From Nanobdellota archaeon (GTDB taxonomy: Archaea > Nanobdellota > Nanobdellia > Woesearchaeales > GCA-2686295): DNA of 47,142 nt. The DNA lies in contig JAHIUF010000003.1 in the NCBI GenBank assembly GCA_018817005.1, positions 1 through 47,142 on the forward strand. Direction: 5' to 3'. Made by a program: the position numbers and the translations under genes. Below are positions 34,672 through 42,594 of the stretch, piece by piece. Positions within the stretch are counted from its first letter, which is position 1, and every line of letters starts with the position of its first letter. The notes beneath the pieces are model-generated. The model was not told the DNA's origin and searched no databases. It worked only from the letters and a program-made list of their open reading frames with translations.

Positions 34672-36777
34672 CTATATTTCTGTTTTCAATAGTTTTTTAC
34701 AGGAACCACCTATATCGCATATGAATCCTCTCGGACAACCGCATTTTTGACAATTGTTCATTAAATCATTTTCTCCACAAAATTTTGGTTTTGTTATTGA
34801 ACATTGTTCAAAATCTGTGCCATCGCTACAAGTCTCATGACAGCTATTATCTAAACTACAAACAGGATACTGTTCAGGACAATCACAAATCTTACAATTA
34901 TTAACTAGGCCTTCTGAGCTACAGAATAAAGGTGCATTATTTGAACATGAGCCTATTCTTGTTCCATCAGCACACAAAGTATAACAAAAGCCATCTTCAG
35001 CGCATTCTTTTCCTTCAGGACAACCGCACTTTTCACAATCAGACACCATACTTCCAAGACTGCATTTAAAGGGTTGTTGGTCAAAACAATCACCATTATA
35101 AAAAATATTTATAATTATACTGCATACAAGGGGATTGTTCCAAATAAGCGGCCAGCCTTCATAGTCATCTTTTGCATGTGTCAATGATTTTAAAGCATTA
35201 GCTCTGCCAGCCCCCAGCTTTCCTTTATATAATAGGTTTGCATAATCAATATTATCAGCACCACCCAGCAAGTGTTGTGTCAGGTAATCATTATCTTTAT
35301 CTGGATAAGCTGATTTTAAAAGTCCAAGAATTCCTGCAACTTCTGGTGTAGCACCAGATGTTCCTGTTATGTATGAATTACAGCCAGTGGCAACAATTCC
35401 TGTTGGTGCAGAGATATCTATCCATGATCCATAATTAGACCCACTCCATTTTGAGTCATCTTTATTGGTTGCCGCAACTGCAATTACATTATCATAAGCT
35501 GCAGGATATATTTTTTTATCATTATTATTATTTCCAGCCGCTGCAACTAATAATATGTTGTGTTTGTTATACGCATCATTAATAACATACTCTAATAAAT
35601 TATTTGTAGCAGCATCTAGTAGTGTTGATCCAAAACTCATAGAAATAATATCTGCAAGTTGATTATTCTTAATCCAAACAATCGCATCAGCTGTTACTGA
35701 ACTTTTACATTTTAATTCTATTTCACCATCAATTTCGTAAGGACCACATACTTTTATAGGTAGTATTTTGCACTCAGGACAAACTCCTGCCATGAAAAAA
35801 TCATTATTTGCTTTAGCAACCGCTACTCCCGCAACTCTTGTACCATGTTCACAACCATAATCAATAGAGTCGCGTATATCATTATTCCAATCCCAAAAAT
35901 TCCAACCATCAATAATCTTACCTTCAAATTCTGCCAGCAGATTTGTTTCATCAATAGACATTTGTGACAAAAGACCACTGTCAAGAATTGCAATTGTGAC
36001 ATCATCCCCTGTGCTTATATCCCAAGCATCAGGTACTCTCATCTTTTCAAGATTCCATTGTCTTGAAAATAATGAATCATCAACACCCATCTGTAAATCC
36101 ATCAAGTAATCCGGTTGTGCAAATTCAACATTTGGATCTGTTTGTAGTTCTTTTATGGCTTCTTCAACTTCTTTATTGTTGATTTTGATAGTGTATGTTT
36201 TTGGAAGTTTTAATTCTTTTAATTCTGAAAACTCATATTTGTTCTTTATGTTTTTCAATGATTTTTTGTTAGTATATATTATTTCTTTGTTCCAGATATC
36301 ATATTTTTTCAAAGTCACATCATCTTTTAATTTAACTATTATTTCTCCAGGAACATAGTTTTTTTCTTTAATAATTTCTGAGTCTGAAATATTGTTGTTC
36401 TTTGTTTGTGTGCAGGGAAGACAACTGCCTCCGCAATCAATTCCTGTTTCATCTTTATCTCTTACTTTATTAAAACAATTATTTATGACTTTTTCTTCGT
36501 AGATTGTTAATATATCTTTTCCGCTACTCTTAACTGTGCCACAGTCAACTTTTTCAGGATTTTCTTTTAATTGTTTATAAGTGTTAGACATATCTATAAT
36601 TTCATCAATTGAATATTTACTGGTTTGGGGGTGTTTAAAATAATCAATGATGCTAATTTTCAGATCTTTTTTGACTCTTTCAGCTGTTAATTCATCTGGA
36701 CAAGGTGTAAATGCGATTGCTGTTGTTAAAAGCAAACAAAATACTGTAAGAAATATAATCAAAGTTTTCTTATTCAT
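34672..36777 (-). CDS. Secreted subtilisin-family (S8) serine protease
   Basis: 701 residues. Signal peptide (about 1-22), an N-terminal domain paralogous to the next protein (CPDEL to GIDCGGSCLPC, 25-135), an inhibitor-type propeptide (VPGEIIVKLKDDV to FAQPDYL, about 150-235), the catalytic domain with Asp266 (ILDSG), His311 (EHGTRVAG), the oxyanion Asn in AAAGNN, and Ser474 (GTSGATPEVAG), then three Cys modules (CGCPEGKEC, CDCPEQYPVC, CGCPRGFIC). All triad residues are present, so it should be active after propeptide removal. It could process or degrade the neighbouring surface proteins. Start ATG has GGGAGG seven bases upstream. Confidence 0.93.
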   Translation of the reverse strand: MNKKTLIIFLTVFCLLLTTAIAFTPCPDELTAERVKKDLKISIIDYFKHPQTSKYSIDEIIDMSNTYKQLKENPEKVDCGTVKSSGKDILTIYEEKVINNCFNKVRDKDETGIDCGGSCLPCTQTKNNNISDSEIIKEKNYVPGEIIVKLKDDVTLKKYDIWNKEIIYTNKKSLKNIKNKYEFSELKELKLPKTYTIKINNKEVEEAIKELQTDPNVEFAQPDYLMDLQMGVDDSLFSRQWNLEKMRVPDAWDISTGDDVTIAILDSGLLSQMSIDETNLLAEFEGKIIDGWNFWDWNNDIRDSIDYGCEHGTRVAGVAVAKANNDFFMAGVCPECKILPIKVCGPYEIDGEIELKCKSSVTADAIVWIKNNQLADIISMSFGSTLLDAATNNLLEYVINDAYNKHNILLVAAAGNNNNDKKIYPAAYDNVIAVAATNKDDSKWSGSNYGSWIDISAPTGIVATGCNSYITGTSGATPEVAGILGLLKSAYPDKDNDYLTQHLLGGADNIDYANLLYKGKLGAGRANALKSLTHAKDDYEGWPLIWNNPLVCSIIINIFYNGDCFDQQPFKCSLGSMVSDCEKCGCPEGKECAEDGFCYTLCADGTRIGSCSNNAPLFCSSEGLVNNCKICDCPEQYPVCSLDNSCHETCSDGTDFEQCSITKPKFCGENDLMNNCQKCGCPRGFICDIGGSCKKLLKTEI

Positions 36778-36784
36778 ATAAAAA

Positions 36785-36828
36785 CCTCCCTTTTCTACTT
36801 TTTTAATTCTTAAGATATTTAAATATTT
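36785..36828 (-). promoter_or_regulatory. Promoter and ribosome binding site of the S8 protease gene
   Basis: On the minus strand a TATA box AAATATTTAAATATC (36814-36828) precedes the Shine-Dalgarno GGGAGG (36785-36790), which ends seven bases before ATG 36777. Predicted leader about 20 bases. Confidence 0.6.
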
Positions 36829-36887
36829 CTTTTAAGCGAAATTTAATTCAAAACATTTTTTAAATAAAAACTTATTTTTCTTTTTGT

Positions 36888-37190
36888 ATGCCAACTGTTT
36901 TTGAAGAAAAAATCTATCTTACACTTCGTAAAGTTCCAAGAGACAAAGTTACGACTTATGGTGAGCTTGCAAGAGCTGTTGGAACTAGAGCTTATCGGGC
37001 TGTTGGAAATGCAATGAATAAAAACCCTTATGCTCCTGCTGTTCCTTGCCACAGGGTTGTGTGCAGTGATGGAAGAATTGGCGGCTTTAGAAGTGGTGTT
37101 GATAAAAAAATTTCTCTTTTGAAAAAAGAAGGTGTGCAGGTTAAGAAAGGTTTTGTTTTGGATTTTGAAAAGAAATTGTTCAGGTTTTAA
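36888..37190 (+). CDS. Methylated-DNA--protein-cysteine methyltransferase (Ogt/MGMT, catalytic domain only)
   Basis: A 100-residue protein equal to the C-terminal domain of Ogt/AGT. The helix-turn-helix (VPRDKVTTYGELARAVG), the Arg finger and Asn hinge region (RAVGNAMNKNP), the active site PCHRV with Cys54, and IGGFRSG are present. The protein transfers an alkyl group from O6-alkylguanine to Cys54 in a suicidal repair reaction. The usual N-terminal domain is missing, as in the compact alkyltransferases and related ATL proteins, but Cys is retained, so repair rather than only recognition is likely. Leaderless, with a TATA-like box about 25 bp upstream. Confidence 0.9.
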   Translation: MPTVFEEKIYLTLRKVPRDKVTTYGELARAVGTRAYRAVGNAMNKNPYAPAVPCHRVVCSDGRIGGFRSGVDKKISLLKKEGVQVKKGFVLDFEKKLFRF

Positions 37191-37193
37191 CCA

Positions 37194-37646
37194 TTAAAAC
37201 TGTTTATCTACTTCTTTTAAGTATTCTTTTACTCTTTTCACGATTGAGTTTAAATAATATTTTTCAATGTTTTCCTCGAATAAGTCTAAAATTTTTGAGT
37301 TTTCTTTTATTCGATAATTATTAACAACTTTTTCTACCAAGAATAAATCTCTGATTCTTAATATTTGTCGCCTAATATTTGACGGTGCAATTCCAAGCAG
37401 TTGTTGTTTGTATTTTTTTCGATTCTCAATAACTAACAGTTCCACTTCTCTACTTGTTAAGTCCTTTTTAGATTCAAGTAAAACCTGCAATACATCAACA
37501 ACAACATCTCTAGAATCTCCCGGTTGTAAAAGCCCAAGCGAGAGGCAGAGTTTTCTTACAAGCTCACGTTTTTCTAAGCCTTCAGGGTTTTCATATTTTC
37601 TAAGAGTTATTTCTGCAAGCGGGGTGTCAATTGATATTTTTGCCAT
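37194..37646 (-). CDS. Conserved-looking helical archaeal protein, possible wHTH
   Basis: A 150-residue protein starting MAKISIDTPLAEITLRKYEN, with a repeated helix pattern: LEKRELVRKLCLSLGLLQPGDSR, then VVVDVLQVLLESKKDLTSREV, and NIRRQILRIRDLFLVEKV followed by NYRIKENS. The last part reads like a winged helix with a wing strand. I recall similar proteins in DPANN genomes but no function. It faces the alkyltransferase gene with a three-base gap between the two stops. Confidence 0.68.
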   Translation of the reverse strand: MAKISIDTPLAEITLRKYENPEGLEKRELVRKLCLSLGLLQPGDSRDVVVDVLQVLLESKKDLTSREVELLVIENRKKYKQQLLGIAPSNIRRQILRIRDLFLVEKVVNNYRIKENSKILDLFEENIEKYYLNSIVKRVKEYLKEVDKQF

Positions 37647-37702
37647 GAAAATTTTAAGATTTTATAGCTATATATAGTTTTCGATTAGAATTCTTCGATT
37701 TT

Positions 37703-38281
37703 TTAACATAGGTCGCTGCAAATATCTGTCCAGTATTTACAGCAAAGTTTACAAGGGAATTTGTCAAGCCAGAGATCATTACAATAAAGTTGAGCATCAC
37801 CTTCGATTATTGCTTTTGCTTCTACATTTGAACAAATATAAGGATAATCTCTAATTAAAAATGGTTCTTCTTCACAATTCATATAAATGGTGTTATTGAT
37901 TTTTGAAATTTCATTGTACCCTTTGGTTATGTTGCCGGTTATGTTTGCTGAAAAAAAAGATATGTAATTTTTATAACGATATGTTATTAGCAGTTCTGAG
38001 CCTTCTTTGATTGTTGCATTATAATCATAACCATTAACATAGTCTGGTAGAAAAAACTGTCTTTTATAACCATCTTCAACCCCATAAGCTATTTCAATTT
38101 CTGTTTTAACAACATCTGCAATTTGCTTGTTAGTTTCCTGTCGCCAGTTTTCATGAAGATCAATTGTTTTTCTTTCAACAACTATAAATATGCCTGTAAA
38201 CGCAAGCATCATAAAACCCATAAGAACAACAAACTCAGTGCTGGCCTGAGCTATTTTTCCGCAATTATTTCGCCTATTGAT
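37703..38281 (-). CDS. Pilin-like protein with class III signal peptide, probable AUC start
   Basis: Starting at the first ATG (38221) would cut off the motif QASTEFVVLMGF that lies upstream in frame. Following the frame back to ATC 38281-38279 adds MNRRNNCGKIA before it: a basic leader, a cleavage site A|Q and a hydrophobic helix, that is, a complete class III (FlaK/EppA-type) prepilin signal. GAGGTGG lies six bases before the ATC. The start is inside the 3' end of the other pilin gene (31-bp overlap). The mature part (about 180 aa) is beta-rich with a C-terminal Cys cluster (CKLCCKYWTDICSDLC). Start choice is an inference. Confidence 0.7.
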   Translation of the reverse strand: MNRRNNCGKIAQASTEFVVLMGFMMLAFTGIFIVVERKTIDLHENWRQETNKQIADVVKTEIEIAYGVEDGYKRQFFLPDYVNGYDYNATIKEGSELLITYRYKNYISFFSANITGNITKGYNEISKINNTIYMNCEEEPFLIRDYPYICSNVEAKAIIEGDAQLYCNDLWLDKFPCKLCCKYWTDICSDLC

Positions 38282-38715
38282 ATGTAGCCACCTCTTGACT
38301 CTATTTTTATATGTGCAAGACCTGAATGAAAGTTAGGCGAAATATCCTGTCTGTCAGGATCACTTGTTAAATAGTTGCCTGTGATATTTATATCTGCAAA
38401 GAACACTGCTTGAGTCACTCCTCTCTGAGTAGCATATTCAATCACAAGTTCATCTTCGGAATCCAAAATGTATGCGTCAACAATTGTTTCTGGAAAACTG
38501 ATTTGAAGAGTTGTCCATGAATTTTTCCCAACAACATAAATCGTTTCTGCATTATTTATGATTGTTTTTCCAATTTGATTAATCTGTGCAGCGATTGACT
38601 GCTCATTAGATGTTTGCGTGTACTGATAAAATATCACACTGCCAGGAATTAGTATTGCCATTGCAAGACCTATGATAAACATGTACTCGGTTGATATTTG
38701 CGCTTTTTTATGCAT
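38251..38715 (-). CDS. Pilin-like protein with class III signal peptide
   Basis: 154 residues. MHKKAQISTEYMFIIGLAMA is a class III signal peptide: basic leader, cleavage A|Q and a hydrophobic helix that forms the pilus core, followed by a beta-rich globular domain (about 60-154). Such proteins are processed by the EppA/FlaK peptidase and assembled by archaeal type IV pilus machinery, which is not in the window. AGAGG stands six bases before the ATG. It is co-transcribed with the next pilin-like gene and divergent from secF. Confidence 0.85.
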   Translation of the reverse strand: MHKKAQISTEYMFIIGLAMAILIPGSVIFYQYTQTSNEQSIAAQINQIGKTIINNAETIYVVGKNSWTTLQISFPETIVDAYILDSEDELVIEYATQRGVTQAVFFADINITGNYLTSDPDRQDISPNFHSGLAHIKIESRGGYISIGEIIAEK

Positions 38716-38727
38716 AAAAAACCTCTT

Positions 38728-38780
38728 TTTTAATGTAATTTTAATGTAATACTAATTTGTCTCACAAACTTTATAAAATT
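38728..38780. promoter_or_regulatory. Divergent pilin/secF promoter region with an 11-bp tandem repeat
   Basis: The 11-mer TTTTAATGTAA is repeated exactly at 38728-38738 and 38739-38749. Upstream on the pilin side a near-symmetric TATA block CTTTATAAAATTT (38768-38780) could serve either direction. A second AT box, GATTTATTAA (38801-38810), is about 30 bp before the secF ATG. Confidence 0.45.
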
Positions 38781-38834
38781 TGTCTTTTTCTAAAAGAAAA
38801 GATTTATTAATCCTGCTGAAACACTGATATTCAA

Positions 38835-39833
38835 ATGAAGCAATCAAGAAAGATTCGAAGAAAAGATTTTTTTAAAAAGAACAAAAAATCTTTATCTGAG
38901 GAAACTGAAGAGAAAACTGCTGAAGTAAAAGAAGTCTTAACTCCTAAAACTGAAAAAAAGAACTACTTCTTAAGAATATACGACGAAGAATACAAGAAAC
39001 TTCTCTTAATACCAATCCTGCTTCTCATTTTTTCGTTTATAATTATTGGTTCAACAATTATAACTACTGGTGATTTTGTGAATAAAGGTGTTTCTTTAAA
39101 AGGAGGGTTAACACTAACAATTCCTACTGAAGTCCAAATTTCTGCTGAAGAATTGAACAATTTTTTATCAGATAGGTTTTTGCAGAGTGATATTTCCGTT
39201 AGACAATTGTCTGAATTAGGTAGTTTGAATGGTTTGATAGTGGAAGCTTCAGATATTGAAGAAGAATTACTAACCAACACTATTGAAGAAAAAATTCCTG
39301 ATATTAGAGCTGTTTATTCTGTTGAAAGTATGGGTCCTACTCTGGGAAAAAGTTTTTTTAGGCAGACAATGATTGCAATTCTTATAGCCTTCTTATTCAT
39401 GGGATTAGTTGTTTTTTATTATTTTAGAACTTTTGTTCCAAGTTTGGCTGTGATAATGTCTGCGTTTTCAGATATTGTCATAACAATTGCAATTTTTAAT
39501 CTTTTAAACATGAAATTGAGCACAGCAGGTGTGGCTGCATTTCTTATGCTTATAGGATACAGTGTTGATACAGACATTCTTTTAAGTACAAGAGTTTTGA
39601 AACGAAAAGAAGGAACTGTTATGTCAAGAATTCTTGGTGCTATGAGTACAGGACTAACTATGAGTGCAACAACGATTGTTGCTGTAACAATTGCACTAAT
39701 TGTATCACAATCAGATGTTATAAGGCAAATAATGACTATTCTTTTAATAGGCTTATTAGTTGATTTGATAAACACATGGATACAAAACGTTGGAATAATA
39801 AGATTGTATTTAGAGAAGAGAAAACCACGATGA
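38835..39833 (+). CDS. secF: Protein translocase subunit SecF
   Basis: 332 residues. A long charged cytoplasmic N-terminus (about 1-55, KKNKKSLSEETEEK), the first transmembrane helix (LLLIPILLLIFSFIIIGS), an external domain with the conserved GxSLKGGL-type strand, then five helices, including the SecF hallmark region ending GYSVDTDILLSTRV and a last helix LLIGLLVDLINTW. SecDF uses the ion gradient to help preprotein export late in translocation, fitting the large secretome next door. The order secF-secD is the archaeal one; its stop overlaps the secD start (ATGA). Confidence 0.95.
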   Translation: MKQSRKIRRKDFFKKNKKSLSEETEEKTAEVKEVLTPKTEKKNYFLRIYDEEYKKLLLIPILLLIFSFIIIGSTIITTGDFVNKGVSLKGGLTLTIPTEVQISAEELNNFLSDRFLQSDISVRQLSELGSLNGLIVEASDIEEELLTNTIEEKIPDIRAVYSVESMGPTLGKSFFRQTMIAILIAFLFMGLVVFYYFRTFVPSLAVIMSAFSDIVITIAIFNLLNMKLSTAGVAAFLMLIGYSVDTDILLSTRVLKRKEGTVMSRILGAMSTGLTMSATTIVAVTIALIVSQSDVIRQIMTILLIGLLVDLINTWIQNVGIIRLYLEKRKPR

Positions 39834-41530
39834 GCAAGATAAAACAAATATTTACAAATGTCAGAGTTATTATTTTACTAGTGTTCTTACTTATTGCAAT
39901 AGTTAGTATTCATCCAAATCCTTTACACGAAGGAGCAACTATTCGTTTTGTTACAAGAAACAGTTCTGCAAGTAATGCAGGTATTGCAGGTCCTAAGGCT
40001 TCAAGTACGCCAATGAGCAAAGAGACAATCACATCTATAAATAATCGTCCCATAACGTCTGCAGATGATTATTATGAATTCGTATTCAACATACCTGCCA
40101 ATAAGACTTTTACATTAATCACTAATAAGAATATTTACAGACTTGTAACTTTGCCTGAATATGAAATCACTTTGTTAAATGAGTCTGAAACAAAGATTAT
40201 ATCAAAAGAAGTTTTTAATGAAACTTTGAACAAAACAATTATTATTAATGAATCAGTTATCGTACAGAAAGTTAACAAAGAGATTATTGGTGTTCAAGAT
40301 GTTGGTTTAGTGGTTTACGATGCTCCAACAACAAATATACGTAAAGGATTAGATTTATCAGGTGGAACAAGGGTTGTTTTAAAACCTGAAGAAGAAGTAA
40401 CTCCTGAAGAATTGGAAATCATAATCTCAAATATCAAAGAACGGTTAAATGTTTATGGTTTAAGTGATATAACTGTTAAGCAAACAAAGGATTTGGCAGG
40501 AAACAATTTCATAGTTGTTGAAATTGCTGGTGCCAATAAGGAAGAAGTAAAAGAACTATTGGCAAAACAGGGTAAGTTTGAAGCTAAAGTTGGGGATACA
40601 ACAGTCTTTAAAGGCGGTAATGATATAACATATGTTTGTCGAAGCGCTGATTGTTCAGGCATAGATCCTTCAGCTGGTTGTGGTCCTTCTGCTGAAGGTT
40701 GGGTTTGTAGATTTAGATTTAGTATTACTTTAAGTCCTGAAGCAGCTGCGAAACAAGCTAATGCAACAAAAGATGTACCAATAATTTACGAAGGGTCAGA
40801 TGCTTATTTGAATAAATCATTAGAATTATATCTTGATGATGTTTTAGTTGATAGTCTTAGGATTGGGTCTGAATTAAAAGGTAGTCCTGTAACTGATATT
40901 GCAATATCAGGTAGTGGTTCTGGAAAAACACAGCAAGAAGCAACGTACATGACTCTTCAAAACATGAAAAGACTTCAAACAATTCTTGTAACTGGAAGTC
41001 TGCCTGTAAAACTTGAAATTGTTAAAACAGACACAATATCTCCTTTGCTTGGAGATGAATTTATCAAAAATGCTATAATGATTGGAATGCTAGCAATTTT
41101 AAGCGTTGCAATAGTTGTTTTCATTAGATATCGTAAACTAAGTTTATCAATACCTATGATTATCACGATGCTTTCAGAAGCAATCATTATTCTTGGAATC
41201 GCATCAATTATTGGTTGGAATTTGGATTTGGCAGCTATTGCAGGAATAATAATTGCAATAGGTACGGGTGTAGATCACCAAATAGTCATTGCTGATGAAA
41301 CTCTTAAAGGCAAGGCTTCGGCTTATCTTAGCTGGAAGGATAAGATTAAGAATGCTTTCTTTATAATTATGGCCTCGTATTTTACAACAATAGTTGCAAT
41401 GATTCCTCTTTGGTTTGCTGGAGCAGGACTTTTGAAAGGTTTTGCAGTAACAACTATTCTGGGTGTTTCTGCAGGTGTGTTTGTAACAAGACCTGCTTTT
41501 GCAGTAGTAGTAGAAATTTTGAATAAATAA
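39830..41530 (+). CDS. secD: Protein translocase subunit SecD
   Basis: I start it at ATG 39830, overlapping the secF stop by four bases, not at the in-frame ATG 39776 inside secF. The 566 residues contain the first membrane helix (VIILLVFLLIAIVSI), the external P1 domain with the DLSGGTRVVLKPEE motif, a second external part with IAISGSGSGKTQQEA, and five C-terminal helices with the typical IGTGVDHQIVIADE element between helices 4 and 5. A PDZ-like insertion near residues 55-100 (ETITSINNRPITSADDYYE) is visible. Partner of SecF in protein export. Confidence 0.95.
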   Translation: MSKIKQIFTNVRVIILLVFLLIAIVSIHPNPLHEGATIRFVTRNSSASNAGIAGPKASSTPMSKETITSINNRPITSADDYYEFVFNIPANKTFTLITNKNIYRLVTLPEYEITLLNESETKIISKEVFNETLNKTIIINESVIVQKVNKEIIGVQDVGLVVYDAPTTNIRKGLDLSGGTRVVLKPEEEVTPEELEIIISNIKERLNVYGLSDITVKQTKDLAGNNFIVVEIAGANKEEVKELLAKQGKFEAKVGDTTVFKGGNDITYVCRSADCSGIDPSAGCGPSAEGWVCRFRFSITLSPEAAAKQANATKDVPIIYEGSDAYLNKSLELYLDDVLVDSLRIGSELKGSPVTDIAISGSGSGKTQQEATYMTLQNMKRLQTILVTGSLPVKLEIVKTDTISPLLGDEFIKNAIMIGMLAILSVAIVVFIRYRKLSLSIPMIITMLSEAIIILGIASIIGWNLDLAAIAGIIIAIGTGVDHQIVIADETLKGKASAYLSWKDKIKNAFFIIMASYFTTIVAMIPLWFAGAGLLKGFAVTTILGVSAGVFVTRPAFAVVVEILNK

Positions 41531-41557
41531 AAATAAAACTTTTTTTATCTGAAAATT

Positions 41558-41977
41558 TTAAAGTTGTTCTTTTAATCGGTACAAATTTGAAAAATCTACG
41601 ACTTTTGCAAAATCAGTTACTTCACTCAGTTTTTGTTCAAGTGTTTGAAGAAATAATTTTTTTAAACTGTCATCAAAATTAGAGTATAATATTATGTTTG
41701 CAGCTTGATTAGCATGATGTTCTGCTTGTTGGTAAATCATTCTTGATTTCGTAATATCTTTTTTCAATGATTCTAGCTTGTTGATTCGATAGAATAGTTC
41801 TCTGCAATAAGCGGTTTTTTTGACTTCTTTTATCTCTTTTAGCAGTTTTTGTTCCTCGTTTTTTGGTATTTGAGACAGATAAAAATTTGCATTGCATATG
41901 CAACTTTCCGGATTTCCACTTTTTGCTTCTTCTCTTGCTTTCTGTAAATAATCTTCTTTCGTATTATTGGTTGCCAT
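41558..41977 (-). CDS. Helical protein of unknown function
   Basis: 139 residues, almost entirely helical with heptad-like spacing (EEQKLLKEIKEVKKTAYCREL and LESLKKDITKSRMIYQQAEHH), three Cys (two as CIC near residue 28) and an Ala/Asn-rich helix. It begins MATNNTKEDYLQKAREEAKS, compatible with a small TPR-like or coiled-coil protein. No signal peptide or membrane segment. Family not recognised; convergent with secD. Confidence 0.6.
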   Translation of the reverse strand: MATNNTKEDYLQKAREEAKSGNPESCICNANFYLSQIPKNEEQKLLKEIKEVKKTAYCRELFYRINKLESLKKDITKSRMIYQQAEHHANQAANIILYSNFDDSLKKLFLQTLEQKLSEVTDFAKVVDFSNLYRLKEQL

Positions 41978-42099
41978 TTTGAATAAGTAATTTGGTTTTT
42001 TTTATAAATATTGATGAAAAATTATGAATTGGTTCAAGTTCCATGTTTTTTTGATTAGACACCGAAAAAAATTAAAATAAGTGTAACTTCGTTAAATTT

Positions 42100-42372
42100 A
42101 TGAATTGGGAAATATGGGGTGTAGTAGCAGGACTAATAACAGTATCAGGTTATATTCCACAAATAATCAAAGGCTATAGAACTAAGAAATTAGAGGATTT
42201 ATCCTACATGTTGAATATATTCATGGGTTTTGGAATGATTATGTGGTTAGTTTACGGCTTTGTCATAACCTCTTTTTCAGTAATATTTGCACAAGTACTA
42301 GGTGTTTCTCTGAATGTAACACTAATTTGGATGAAATATTATTATACTAATATAAACAAAAATAGTTCTTAG
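42100..42372 (+). CDS. SemiSWEET / PQ-loop sugar transporter-like protein
   Basis: A 90-residue protein with three transmembrane helices (about 4-22, 36-56 and 60-80), the size of one SemiSWEET half-transporter, which works as a dimer. The PQ motif is in SGYIPQIIKGYRTKKLEDLSY at the end of helix 1, and helix 2 has the usual GFGMIMWLVYG. SemiSWEETs move sugars by facilitated diffusion; related PQ-loop proteins move amino acids. The substrate is not predictable. Leaderless start, TATA-like AAATTAAAATAAG about 25 bp upstream. Confidence 0.87.
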   Translation: MNWEIWGVVAGLITVSGYIPQIIKGYRTKKLEDLSYMLNIFMGFGMIMWLVYGFVITSFSVIFAQVLGVSLNVTLIWMKYYYTNINKNSS

Positions 42373-42377
42373 AAAAA

Positions 42378-42490
42378 TATGGGCCCACTCATGAACAACC
42401 CTTTAAGAAATCGTTGATGGAAACATGACTCCTCTGCGAGTCGTAGTGCAAAAATCAAATGTTTTTGCATATAAAAAAGTATGGGCCCAC
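42378..42490. other. Structured non-coding stretch flanked by copies of a tRNA 3' end
   Basis: TATGGGCCCAC occurs at 42378-42388 and again at 42480-42490, where it is the acceptor end of tRNA-Val(GAC). Between them are two good hairpins: ATGACTC/GAGTCGT (42425-42444, 6-nt loop) and a perfect TGCAAAAA/TTTTTGCA (42447-42469, 7-nt loop). I find no ORF, complete tRNA or box C/D pair. It could be a small RNA, a processing signal downstream of the tRNA or a scar of integration at the tRNA end. Confidence 0.45.
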
Positions 42491-42495
42491 CCGGA

Positions 42496-42530
42496 ATTTC
42501 TAACAATAACTTTTTTTATGTTATTTGTTG
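42496..42530 (-). other. T-loop intron (59/60) of tRNA-Val(GAC), 35 nt
   Basis: Exon TTCG faces AGAA (three pairs and a G-A), bulges AGC and ATT are cut AG|C and AT|T, and AACAAATAAC with GTTATTGTT forms the inner stem with one bulged A. Joining restores a 7-nt T loop TTCGAGT and a five-pair T stem. Confidence 0.78.
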
Positions 42531-42552
42531 CTCGAACCGGGGACCTCCGCCA

Positions 42553-42594
42553 TATCAAAAACAACTGTTTTTGGATATCCAGCACAATTGTATA
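42553..42594 (-). other. Anticodon-loop intron (37/38) of tRNA-Val(GAC), 42 nt
   Basis: Exon TCGA pairs with intron TTGA (one G-U pair); bulges CAT and TAT are cut CA|T and TA|T. The intron stem is ACAATTG with CAGTTGT (7 bp, one G-U). Confidence 0.8.

Noticed and set aside
38252-38254. AUA start for the second pilin gene, overlapping the stop of the first
   Set aside because: It would leave a two-residue leader without a basic residue and lacks proper Shine-Dalgarno spacing; ATC at 38281 fits both.
39776-39829. Upstream ATG for SecD
   Set aside because: It lies within secF; ATG 39830 overlaps the secF stop and directly precedes the first membrane helix.
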